Shown: one piece after another, positions 44,330 to 55,945 of the stretch
Numbering within the stretch: the stretch's first letter is position 1
Layout: every line of letters starts with the position of its first letter
Notes under the pieces: generated by a model
Databases searched by the model: none
Told to the model about the DNA's origin: nothing
What the model saw: only the letters and a program-made list of their open reading frames with translations
Origin: Phragmites australis
Taxonomy: Eukaryota; Streptophyta; Magnoliopsida; Poales; Poaceae
Length of the DNA stretch: 64,000 nt
NCBI RefSeq assembly: GCF_958298935.1
Contig: NC_084932.1
Location: 6,551,501 to 6,615,500 of the forward strand
Direction of reading: 5' to 3'
Made by a program: the position numbers and the translations under genes

Positions 44330-47300
44330 TTTCTCTCCTAGGTGGCTTCCGCTTCTGAATGATGCTTCCATTGCACTTTGCACATAAGAATCCTTTTATT
44401 CCGGGTAACATGTTCTGATGTCTCGAGAATCCTGATAGGGTATTCCGAATAAGAGAGATCCTCCTGCATATTCAGTTCCTCCATCGGTAGCTGCTCTTCT
44501 GGAACTCTCAGATATTTCTTCAATTGCGAGATATGAAACACATCGTGCACACCAGAGAGCTGGGATGGCAATTCCTGTTGATAAGCCACTTCTCTTCTTT
44601 CTAGTATCTTGAATAGTCCAATATATCGAGGTGCTAGTTTTCCCTTGACCTTAAATCTGCAAAGACCTTGGATCGGGGACACCTTGTGATACACGAAGTC
44701 TCCTACGTCGAAGGTCAACTCTCGACATCGATTGTCCGCATAACTCTTCTGCCTTGACTGCGCAGTTCGCAGGTTGTTCTGAATCTCTTGTACTTGCCAA
44801 TCTACCTCCTTTAAGACTTCTAGGCCAAACACTTGGCTTTCTCTGGTCTAATTCCAAAATAGTAGCATTATGCACTTCCTTTCATATAGTGCTTAAAAAG
44901 GGGCCATCTTTAAACTTGCTTGGTAACTGTTGTTATATGAGAATTCCGCATATGGGAGATTCTTATCCCAACTCTTGCCATTCTTTAAAGCACATGATCG
45001 CAACATATCTTCTAGAATCTAATTGGTCCTCTCTGTCTGTCCATCAGTCTGTGGGTGATAAGCTGAACTAAAGTTCAACTTGGTGTCCATGGATTCATGT
45101 AGATTCTGCCAAAAATGTGATGTGAACTGGGTACTTCAGTTAGATACTATCCTCTTGGGTACACCATGAAGGCACACAATCCTAGATGTGTACAATTCTA
45201 CAAGCTTCAATCCCTGATATGTGTCCTTAACTGGTATGAAGCAAACTACCTTTGTTAACAGATCCACTATGATCCATATGGAATCATACCCGAACTGTGT
45301 TCGGGGTAGTACCACTATAAAATCCATGCTGATTTCTTCCCATTTCCACTCAGGTACTTTTAGTGGTTGAAGCAACCCTGCTGGTCTCTGGTGTCCGGCC
45401 TTAACTCACTGACATGTATCACACATGGCTATATATTTTGCTACCTCACGTTTCATCCCATACTACCAGTAATGATCCTTGAGATCCTGATACATCTTAG
45501 TGCTTCCCGGGTGAATAGAGTAAGCTGAGTCATGAGCTTCTCTTAAAATCGACTCTCGAATAGACTTAACATCTAGAACACATATTCTTTTCTTATACCA
45601 CACCACTCCTTGCTCATCTTCCATGGATCCTGGAGCATTATCTTCCTTAATGAGTTGTTGGATCTCTAGAATCTTCTCATCTTCATGTTGGCCCTTTCAT
45701 ATATCCTGCTCCAAAATAGAATCCACATCCATTACAACTGCATCTACGCTGGATACAATGCCCAAATTAAGCTTCTCAAACTCTTCATATAATTCAGTTT
45801 GTCTTTCTTGTATAGTCATCATGCTGACGTAGGCCTTTCTGCTCAAATCATCCTTGATAAGTTCTAGTCATCTACATTGCTTGAGATTGAGATCAGGTTG
45901 AGTCAAGATCTACTTTAGACTTTTGTGATCCGAGAAGATCTCGCATCTTTATCTTATCAGGTAATGTCTTCAAATCTTGAGTGCATGAACTACGATAGCT
46001 AATTCCAAGTCATGGGTAGGGTAGTTCTCCTCGTGCTTCCTTAACTTCCTTGAGACATAGGATATTACATGGCCTTCTTGCATTAACACACATCCCAAAT
46101 CTTGCGCGAGGTATCACAATACACCAAGAATGACTTCTGTGTGTCAGGCATGTTTAGCACTGGGATGGTGGTTAATTTCTTCTTTAATTCATTAAAGCTG
46201 GTCTCACGAGCAGGGTCCACTTAAATTCTTTCCCTTTCTCTAGCTGTTCCGTCATTGGCTTAGCAATCTTGGAGAAGCCTTATATGAAGCGACGGTAATA
46301 TCCTGCTAAACCCAGAAAACTCTGGATCTCTGAAACAGTTTGCGATGGCTTCCAATTTAGAACGTCCTTCATTTTTTAGGGGTCAACGGATACTCCTCCT
46401 GTCGAGATGATATGACCTAGGAAACAAACTTCTTTCAACCAAAACTCACACTTGCTCATCTTGGCATACAACTGATTCTCCCTGAGCTTCTGCAGTACCA
46501 TCTTCAAATGTTCACCGTGCTCTTCCTCATTCATCGAGAAAACAACGATGTCATCGATGAACACAACCACGAATTTGTCTAGATAATCCATGAAGACCTT
46601 GTTCATGAGGTACATGAAGTATGCTTGGGCGTTGATCAATCCAAAAGACATCATTGTAAACTCATACATACCATAACGGGTGACAAAAATAGTTTGGGAA
46701 TGCCCAATGCTCGAATCTTCAGTTAATGGTAACTTGACCGAAGATCAATCTTGGAAAAGACGCATGGTTCTTTTAGTTGATCAAACAAATCTTCAATGCG
46801 AGGCAAGGGGTAATTGTTCTTAATGGTCACCTCATTAAGTGCATGATAATCCATGCACATTCTTTGAGTTCCATCTTCCTTTGGTACGAAGATAACCGGG
46901 GCTCCCTAGGGTGAGGTACTGGGGCGAATAAACCCCTTATCTAATAGCTCTTGGATTTGCTCCTTGAGCTCAGCCAACTGGTTGGCATCCATTATATACG
47001 GTCTCTTATATATGGGGGAAGTGCCAGATACTAATTTAATAACAAACTCAATGTCTCGGTCTGGTGGCATACATGGCAACTTTTCAGGGAAGATAACCGG
47101 GAACTCGCTGACTACTCTGACTTCCTCCACTGCCTTGGTCTAGTTGAGGTTGATATTTTCTCATGATTTTGCTATGGCTTTGAACTCCACCTTGGTTCCA
47201 CATGTATGTGTCAACTGAACTGTCTTGATGGCGCATCCTATCACTCAATCAAACTTAGCCAACCAATCCATTCCCAGAATGATATCTATCCCTTTAGACT

Positions 47301-47814
47301 CCAAGACGTTAAGATTTGCAGAAAATTCTACCCCTTTTATAGCAAGGATTATCTTAAGGCATACATGCCCCGATTCCATTTCTCTGCCTAGAGAACTGAC
47401 TCTCAACCGATTGTTCATTATGGCTATCGACAGATTATGCTTTTCTACAAACTTAGTTGAAATAAAGGAATACGTTGCACCGGAATCAAATAAAACTATA
47501 GCGTGGTAAGAGTTGGCTGGGAACATACCAAGTACCACATTTGGGGTGTCCTGGGTATCCTCCGCTGCAAAATGGTTGACTTGCCCACTCATGAAGTTCT
47601 GACGAGGCTGTTGTTGTGGCTGACCTCCGGGGCGGTTTTGCTGCTGGTTGTTGATCTAACCATGCTGTTTCTTGAGACACTTATTGGTAAGGAGCCCAAA
47701 GTTTCCACAGCTGAAGCATGCGCCAATGTTACTGGGTCCTTGGCCAGTGTGACCCTGTTGCTGCTGGTTCTGGTTCACTACGCTTGGGGCCTAATAGTTG
47801 GAGCGCTGCTGCTA
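44330..47814 (-). pseudogene. Ty3/gypsy chromovirus pol (element E), degenerate
   Basis: Read on -. The zinc knuckle at about 47730-47685 is CFSCGNFGLLTNKC, with the metal-binding His replaced by Leu (codon 47692-47694). Protease at 47592-47245 has VLFDSGATYSFIS and ILGMDWLAK. RT at 47130-46376 has [32 protein letters not shown] intact and KCEFWL. RNase H lies at about 46100-45600. The integrase core at about 45375-44880 has WKWEEISMDFI and HGVPKRIVSN. Then come the GPY part (FKVKGKLAPRYIGLFKIL), HDVFHISQLKKYL, and a chromodomain-like end (ILMCKVQWKHHSEAEATW, about 44400-44338). Stops and frameshifts are frequent, so nothing here is expressed as a polyprotein. The order and chromodomain place it with Tekay/Del-type chromoviruses. 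Gag continues at 59385-60339, beyond the inserted element F. Confidence 0.9.
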
Positions 47815-47819
47815 CTGGG

Positions 47820-50800
47820 TGTGATAGCCCAAAGTCTATAAGCACATAATTGAGCATTCATGAGCATCATTAACATCGTAATTGAAGTGTTGAGCATGTA
47901 ATTAATTCAATTAAAGCTTACCCAAAATGGTTAAGTTGAATAATAATTGATGTCTTGTGAAGCAACTCACAATATTGCTATATAACATAGAGTTGGAAAC
48001 AATTTTAGAAATTAGTCCATGATAAGTGAGGAATATTAATAATTTTCCCAAAATTTTGGGAGTTATTTTGAAGGCATAAAAATTACAATAAGTTAGAAAA
48101 GGGTGCATGTTTGAACAATTTTAGTTCAAATTTGGCTCAAGCTGTCGAACATGTTAAAATGCGTTGCACAAGAATTATAGTTTCACACAAAATTTATCCC
48201 ACGAATTTTGGACCACGGAAAGATCTCCAAATGGATTAGAAAGAAGGGATATCCTTTTTACCCAAACGGTTACTATTCATCATAAATCCTTGCTCTCTGC
48301 TCTCTAGTCGGCCGCTGTTGTGAACTTTTGCGGCCATCGTCCACCCACTGACACATGTGGTTGGCGTCGACTTCCTTGACCCCAAGCACATGGCCACTGG
48401 CCTTATCCCCCTTGGCTGCTCGTCTCTCCCTCTCCCTCATTCTTCTCGCGTGCGCCCAGAGCAAAGCTGAGCTGAGCTGAGCACCGCACCATGCGCTGTT
48501 GGCCAAGTTTCCATGCCCAAGCCCTAATCTGTCGAGCTTGAGCTCCATCCGGTTGGGCCTGAGCTCCGTGGAACCTCCCCCGATCTTTCCCCTCTGGATT
48601 CACTGCCAGCCGACGCGTCGTCTCTCATCTTCCTTGGCTCTGATGCATCCATTCCGCCCCTCTCCGTCACGCCGCCATGCCACTGCTCTCCAGCATAACC
48701 GACTGCGTGGTGAGCTTCCCCGTTCCCCACTCAGTCTTTAGCGCACGCTCCTTTTCCTTTTTCCTGACGCCAGTGCGGGTCTCCGTGTGAGCTGTCCGCC
48801 ACCACTGCCTCGGTGCATGTTGCCGACCGGGCTGTAGCCGAGCTCATCGTCCAATAGCCACGCCGTTGAGTTCACCAGGGTGTGTAGAAGCCGTAGGTAC
48901 CCTCAGCTGGGCCGTTTGGGCTGTCGTTCATCGTCGGCATGCTTGGACCGAGCCACCACCCTGTCACCATCGTTGTGCGCCGCCGCCAGCCGCATGTGCC
49001 ATCGGTGTGTTCCCCTTGTCGCGCTGGTGCCGCCTCTACCCTCTGTTGGTCGAGCCATGCTGCCGCTCACTGGCGAGCAGTGAGGCAGGCCGTGCCGCCC
49101 GACGCTATGCAGTTGTGGCGTGCGTCAATTTTGGCCCGTGGTCAAAACACCGGGCCTGCTATCAGCGACTGAGGCTACCTCCCGACCAGTGCAAAAAAGT
49201 TTAGGGACATTTAATAATCCAATTAATTCAGAAATAGCTGGAACTTGAAAAATACATAGGAAATTGTATGTTGCTCCAAAAATTTGAAACCAATCTTGTT
49301 GGGTTTGTATGAGCATAATCTACATGTTAAAAATACTAGGAGCTATGAAATATGTACAGGAATTTCATTGGTTAATAAAATAGGTTTAAGCTTAATTAAT
49401 CCAAGAAATATTAAATGTTTGTCAATAATCCAAAATAAGAAAACCTTGAGGCTTTAAACTCTTGGCATGATGCATTGCACTATTATCATACACCGTGGAG
49501 TATCTTTCACTGTATGTCATTCATGCTCATCATTGCATGGGTTCTTCAGTAGTGAACGAAGGACCAGAGCGTGACGCAGGCGCGATCAAGGACAACGTCG
49601 AACTACCAGAGTTTTGCGAGGGTTATGCGAGTAGAGTCAGGCAGGAACTAGAGCAGCAAGGCAAGTATGTTATGCATTATTGCACCCTTTGGTCAAATTG
49701 AATGGAGTTTAATTTGATAGATTATGCTATATGTATATTGCATGTTCAGTGAGTCGATGTCGGGTTTGTATGTGTAGAACCTAAGTTGATTGCATTAATT
49801 CTACCTTGAGTTGTAGTTTATCCATATCCTTGTAGCCTTTATGTAATTGGTGTCTGGTTTCAAAGGTTAATCGAAATGCTTAGCACTACTTAGGAACTCG
49901 GTAGAAGTCGAGCGACGGTGCATCTGTTGTTCACAAGCCTAGGGCTTACTTACTGTTTACAATAATGGTTATGAGGTTAAGATGGATGAGTTGTGATGAT
50001 GAGGCAAGATATGGGCGGTGTTAGGGGTGTTTTTCCTACCCAGATGTGGAGTTCCCCTGGATAGGTCGGGAGAGGAGACCGGACACCATAGACCATTTGC
50101 ATCGTTTAAGCACCGATCGTTGTTGCAGTTCGCTCTAGCACTTTCCATACTAACCACAATATGATCTAATGGTAAAGTAAGCCAATTATCATACGCCATG
50201 CTGACACTTGCCTTGTGGCCCTATGACATGTAAGAGAAAAGGAATGAGGAGAAGCAAGGTGTCGGGGAGCCCGAGCATGGCCGGGACTTGTTCGCGATAA
50301 CCCCTGGTGCCATAGGGGCATGTGCCAGTGGTGGTTCTGGGTATGAGAAAGGTTGTCACGAGTACCCCCTTGTGTATACTTTAGCGAGTAGCACAAGCCA
50401 AATGGTCCTCATGTCGTGTGGGTAAAGTTGCACCCCTGCAAGGTGTAAGAACAATTTGAATTGCCGCACTCTCAGTTATGAGCATGCTTCTGTCCATTTG
50501 CAACAGTCATAGAGTTATGAATGTGGTTTTGGTGTGGTATGTGGTTGAGATGGCTATGTTTACAGATATGTTAATTGTTGTTCCAGTTACACATGGGTTC
50601 ATGTTTATGTTGAGGTTTACAAGTTGGAAAGGTATAGTTAGTTAAGTACGGATGCTCACACATATGTGTCTAGGTTGCAGTCGCATGTTATTTTACTTAA
50701 TCTTGTGGTCTTTTCCTTGCTAGCGGCTTAATGCATAATCGTTGGAGTCGGGTTATCTATATATACCTAATATGGATTAAGTCTTGCGAGTACATTCGTA

Positions 50801-51233
50801 CTCACATTGCTTTTTCAGGTTTTGCAGGTGAGGATGAGTTAGTCTTTGACTACTTCACCCCCGTCGATGTTGGCGGTAGGAATGAGTAGTGCAAACTACT
50901 GGAGTGACTATATTTTGAGGTGGTGCCTCAGAGCAAATGGCTCGACCCTTCTTTTGTTATCAATAGGTTTTGTTTTTACTGCGTAGTTTCTCTAATATTT
51001 TGTTGGAAATTGTTCAAAATGAGGATCCTCTAAACGCTTGTAATATAATGTTAATTACTCGCTCTTTCTTAAGTTTGTTGTGATGCTATATGTTGGTAAG
51101 GCACGTGTTCTGATCTGGGGCACAAAACACGTGCCGGGACTACCGAGATGATATTCTAGTTAATCATGAAGGTTATTATGAATAATGATCATCCTAATGA
51201 TTAATTAGAATACTGTTTAGACGGTTCCTCACA
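47820..51233 (+). repeat. 5' LTR of element F
   Basis: AT-rich start, GC-rich block at 48290-49200 (with small spurious frames), donor-like GTGAGC at 48711, exon-like block 49550-49660 (TTCAG| .. AAG|GCAAGT), then a long tail with CAG|GTGAGGATGAGTTAG.. at about 50827 opening a short acidic frame. Compared with the 3' LTR it lacks about 30 bases near 49240. Confidence 0.9.
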
Positions 51234-52050
51234 GCTTAGTTTAAGGAAGTAGCCTAAAACACTTAAGGCGTTGTTTAGTAAGTGTGTCAACATCACTAAG
51301 CAACCAACTAAAGTTTCTTTAGTGCCTCTCTTGCTAATATGTGAAGACCACGAGAAGGCTCTCTTTTCCACCCCTCAACTTCAGGATGCTGCTGGCGCAT
51401 GGTGGACAAACTACCTCGCCATGCATGAGCCACCGAGTATCTTGGGCAGAGTTCTGCCAGGCATTCTGTGATTATCATATTTCCAAGGGGATAATGGAAA
51501 TCAAGAAGTGGGATTTCCTGGATTTTCAACAACGAGGCAGGTATGTTATTGAGTACGTGCAGGTGTTCAACCACCTTGCACAATATGCGTCGGACGAGGT
51601 CAGCACCGACAAGCGAAAGTAATACCACTTTGTGAATGGCCTCTCTTCCAAGATGCAAGATCGCTTGTCAGCCCATGAGTTCACCGACTTCAACAGGTTG
51701 GTGAGGACCTCCCTCACTATCGAGTTCAAGATGAAGGGCCATCAAGAGGAGAAGAAACGTAAGAGGGTTCCGTCGCCTTCCATGGGCGGGACCTCCCAAC
51801 GTACGCGTACGGAAAGTCAGCCTCCTCCATCTCACATGTCAGCTTTGACTACTCCACGACCAATATGGATGGTGCGACGTCCATCTTTCTCCGCTCCGCA
51901 AGGACAACCTCCAAGACCCGTCAGTTCTCAAGCGAGTGTGATAGGTGGCCCCGATGGCCCATGTTACAATTGTGGACATGCCAGTCACTATGCATGGGAT
52001 TGCCCCTTCCTGAAGCCGAGAGCCGTGGTGGCTGCTTCAAGGCCATCATA
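51234..52050 (+). pseudogene. Truncated gag of element F with intact zinc knuckle
   Basis: After the LTR come only about 100 bases of filler that match neither a primer binding site nor gag. The gag frame then enters in mid-domain (..LFSTPQLQDAAGAWWTNYLAM..) and continues ..WDFLDFQQRGRYVIEYVQVFNHLAQYA.. with frame breaks. A complete CCHC knuckle, CYNCGHASHYAWDC, is at about 51963-52004. The N-terminal half of gag and the PBS are deleted. Without a PBS this copy cannot prime reverse transcription. Confidence 0.85.
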
Positions 52051-55000
52051 GTCAGCTCAACCCCCTCTCCAAGCTTCCAAGACGGTGCATGTTCCCAAAC
52101 ATGGCTGAGTGAACTACACCACCACTGAGGAAGCTCATGAGGACACTGATGTATTGACAGGTATGTTGCTCGTGAATTCTCACCCTGCAGTTATTCTTTT
52201 CGATTCTGGTGCATCCCATTCATTCATCAAGGAGGGTTATGCTTTGAGTCACCATATAGTCATTGAGACCCTACCTTTACTTATCATATTGATGCACCCG
52301 GGGTGAAGTTAATAACCAACCGATGTGTTGCTAAGGCCGAGATTCTTATTGAAGGAGTTGCATTCTCTGCCAATTTCGTCCTACTTGATACTAGAGGAAT
52401 GGATGTCATATTAGGGATTAATTGGCTAACCAAGTATGGTGCTCATATTGATTGTGCCCGGAGAGTCATTTCTCTCAAGAATCCCAAGGGTGATTGGGTG
52501 CCTTTTCACATTGGAAAGGGTGGTCACCATCTTTATGCTTTGACGAGTGTCGCAACCATGAATCTTTTGGATATCCTAGTTGTCTTTGAATTTTCTAATG
52601 TCTTCCCAGAAGAATTGCCAGGAATGCCACCCGATCGAGCCATATAATTCTCTATTGATCTATTGCCTGTTACAGCCCCTATTTCAAAGAGGTCCTATCG
52701 GATGCCGCCAAACGAGTCAGCAAAATTGAAGCAAATGCAGGAATTGCTTGTGAATGGTTTCATTCGTTTGAGCTCCTCACCTTGGGGAAGCCCGGTGCTC
52801 TTTGTGAATAAGAAGGACCAAACTCTTCGGATGTGTGTTGATTACCCGTTGAATGAGGTCACTGTCAAGAACAAGTATCCGATTCCTCAGATTGATATTC
52901 TGTTTGATCAACTGACTGGTGCTCGAGTTTTCTCCAAGATTGACTTACAACTAGGCTACCATCAAATAAAGGTCCAACCGGAGGATATTCCAAAGACGGC
53001 TTTCTCTACCCGTTACAGTCTTTATGAGTTTACCGTCTTGTCCTTCGACCTTACCAATGCACCGACATTCTTCATGTATTTGATGAATGCGGTGTTCATG
53101 GAGGAACTGGATAAGTTTGTCATGGTTTTCATCGATGGCATCCTTATATACTCTAAGACTGAGGAAGAGCATTCAGAGCACCTCATTGTTGTTCTTGGCC
53201 GACTTCGAGGTCACCAACTCTATGCCAAACTCAGAAAATGTGAGTTCTAGCTCAAAGAGGTCACTTTCCTGGGTCATGTGTTGTTTGAAGGCAATGTCGC
53301 AATTGACCCGAGCAAGGTACAAGATGTGCTCTATTGGATGCAGCCCAGGAATATTACCGACATTCAGATATTTCTCAGACTCGTGGGTTATTACGGCTGA
53401 CTCATAGAGAATCTCTACAAGATCTCTAAACCAATGACCAAGCTATTAAAGCAAGGGGGTATATTCAAGTGGTCGAGTGAATGTGTGTCAGCTTTCTAGA
53501 CTCTGAAGAAACTGCTCACAACTGCTCCCATTCTTGCTCAACCCGAAGTAGATAAGGGTTTCTACGTCTATTGTGATGCTTCCCGCATAGGCCTCAGTTG
53601 TGTCCTCATGCAAGAAGGCCGAGTTGTTGCTTATGCCTCGCGCCAATTGAAGTGCCATGAAGAGAACTATACAATCCATGATTTAGAACTTATAGCAGTG
53701 GTGCATGCTCTGAAGATTTGGTGCCACTACCTATTAGGAAATATGTTCTATATCTATACGGATCACAAAAGTCTTGAGTATATATTCACTCAATCTGATC
53801 TGAATATGAGACAGAGAACATGGCTAGAATTGATCAAGGACCATGAGCTAGAAGTTCATTATCATCCCGACAAGGCTAATGTGGTCGCCAATGCACTGAG
53901 TCAAAAGGTTCGATGCAAGTTCGATGCAATTGCCTCATGGTCAAGCCTGGGTATGCCACACTTTGTGATGACTTCTGACGGCTTGGACTCAAAATGGTTT
54001 CGGAGGGATGTCTTGCTAACCTGGGTATCAAGTCCACCCTCCTGGATCAAATGAAGGAAGCTCAGAAAGACGATATGGGCATGGCCCGAATCCAAGACAA
54101 AATGAAGGAAGGCAAAGCCACATGCTTTTTCGAAGATGATCAAGGTATTCTGTGGTTTGGGAAGAGGCTAGTGGTTCCGAATGTTGAGGCATTGAGGAAG
54201 AAGATTTTGGACAAGGCCCATGATTCATTGTTGTCCATCCATCTGGGAAGTACCAAGATGTACCAAGACCTCAAGCCCTGATTCTGGTGGACTCGCATGA
54301 AGCGAGAGATTGCTCTATATGTAGTTGGGTGTGATGTTTGCCAAAGGGTGAAGGCGGAACATTTCAAGCTAGCCGGTACATTCTAGCCGTTGCTCATTCC
54401 CTCCTGGAAGTGGGATGAGATCGGAATGGATTTTATTACCGGATTGCCAAAGACCTCACAGGGATATGACTCAATTTGGGCCATTGTGGACCGGTTCACA
54501 AAATTCACTCATTTCCTTCATGTCAGCACCACGTACTCGATCAAGCAATATGTGGAGCTATATCTCACTCGGATTGTTTGCCTTCATGGGATTCCAAAGA
54601 AGATCATCTCCTATCGAGGCACTCAGTTCACTTCTCATTTTTGGAGAGGCCTTCATGAATCTATGGGGACCGAGCTCTTCCACAGCACCGCTTACCACCC
54701 TCAAACCAATGGTCAAACCGAGAGGGTGAATCAAATCTTAGAAGATATGTTGCGAGCCTATGCCCTCATATATGGGAAGAAGTGGGAGATTTGCTTGCCG
54801 TTTACTGAGTTCTCCTACAACAATAGCTATCAGTCGAGCATTGAAATATCACCATTTGAATCTCTCTATGGCCGAAGATGCCAAATGCCATTAAATTGGT
54901 CTAAATCCGACGAAAGGACTTTTTAGGCCCAGATTTGATAAAGAGGCAGAAGAGCATGTTCTGGCTATTCAAAAGTGCCTTCTCATGGCTCAGTCCCAAT

Positions 55001-55480
55001 AGAAGAGCTATGCGGATCGCCGCTGCCGATACCTTGAGTTCACCATTGGAGATTTTGTGTATCTCAAGGTGTCTGCACTCAAAGGAGTTCGATGCTTTCA
55101 AGTCCGAGGCAAGCTAGCACCTCGTTATGTGGGACCATTCCAAATCATTGCCCAGCGTAGAGTGATGGCCTATCAATTGGACTTACCTCCATCAGCCTCC
55201 GTCGTGCATAATGTATTCCACATCTCACAGTTGAAGAAGTGCATTCGAGTTCAGCCCAAAGTCACTGAAATTGCAAGTTGAGACTTGCAACCTGATTTGA
55301 CCTACTACAAGCGACCAATCCGTATTTTGGACAAAGCGGAATGCAAGATGCAACGTCATTCCATTAAGTTTATCAAGGTTGAATGGAGTAATCACTCTGA
55401 AGATGAAGCTACGTGGTAACGTGAAGATCAGCTTCGTGCTGATTTTCCCGAGCTCTTCTCCAATATGTAAATGATGCTAT
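52051..55480 (+). pseudogene. Ty3/gypsy chromovirus pol (element F), degenerate
   Basis: Protease (VILFDSGASHSFI, about 52192-52230; MDVILGINWLTKYG) is followed by RT at 52663-53250 ([33 protein letters not shown]). The catalytic FIDD is FIDG (GGC at 53137-53139), and the next block begins with a TAG in place of Trp (CEF*L). RNase H at about 53560-53780 keeps its D..E..D pattern ([22 protein letters not shown]). The integrase HHCC zinc region is at about 54215-54345. The core at 54390-54926 has MDFITGLPK and QTERVNQ, but the middle catalytic Asp is Tyr (TAT at 54612-54614). Then come the GPY part (VRGKLAPRYVGPFQII), VHNVFHISQLKKCIRV, and a chromodomain-like end (FIKVEWSNHSEDEATW). Several frameshifts separate these parts. 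Tekay/Del type. Confidence 0.92.
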
Positions 55481-55927
55481 AATCATATAGACGTCATGAA
55501 ACACCTTGATTATCGTTGAGATGCGTTCACTTTTGAGTAAAATGAAAGTTCTATCATCCCACCCACACCACCCTTGTTTTCGTAAGAATCTTGTATTCCT
55601 ATTTTTCTTATATATGTACACAATCAACATCCAGTCCACGAGGAGGCCACCCTCACCTTTGTTCTCTCATGAATATAAGTAGAATTTGTTACTTTGTCAT
55701 GTCAGTTAATTGAGATGAGAAAGGATGGTGAGACCACGAGCACTCACACCATATCCTCTTGTTATCTTGTATATCCTTGTTATAGGATTAGGTTATCTAG
55801 GTGAATATGGCACTAAGAAACCTAGGGTCAAGTCATCTTTTCGATGTCGTTATCATTCCATTCTTGGAACTCCTTTTTCCTCGCTCCCTTCCTAAACCTC
55901 ACCCTAATCTCGGGACGAGATTCTTTT

Positions 55928-55942
55928 AGGGGGGGGGGGGAG
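55928..55942 (+). other. Polypurine tract of element F
   Basis: A run of A, twelve G, A, G stands four bases before the 3' LTR (TTT then TGTGACAG). The CTCGGGACGAGATTCTTTTA sequence before it is the usual context in this lineage. It is the plus-strand primer site. Confidence 0.85.
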
Positions 55943-55945
55943 TTT

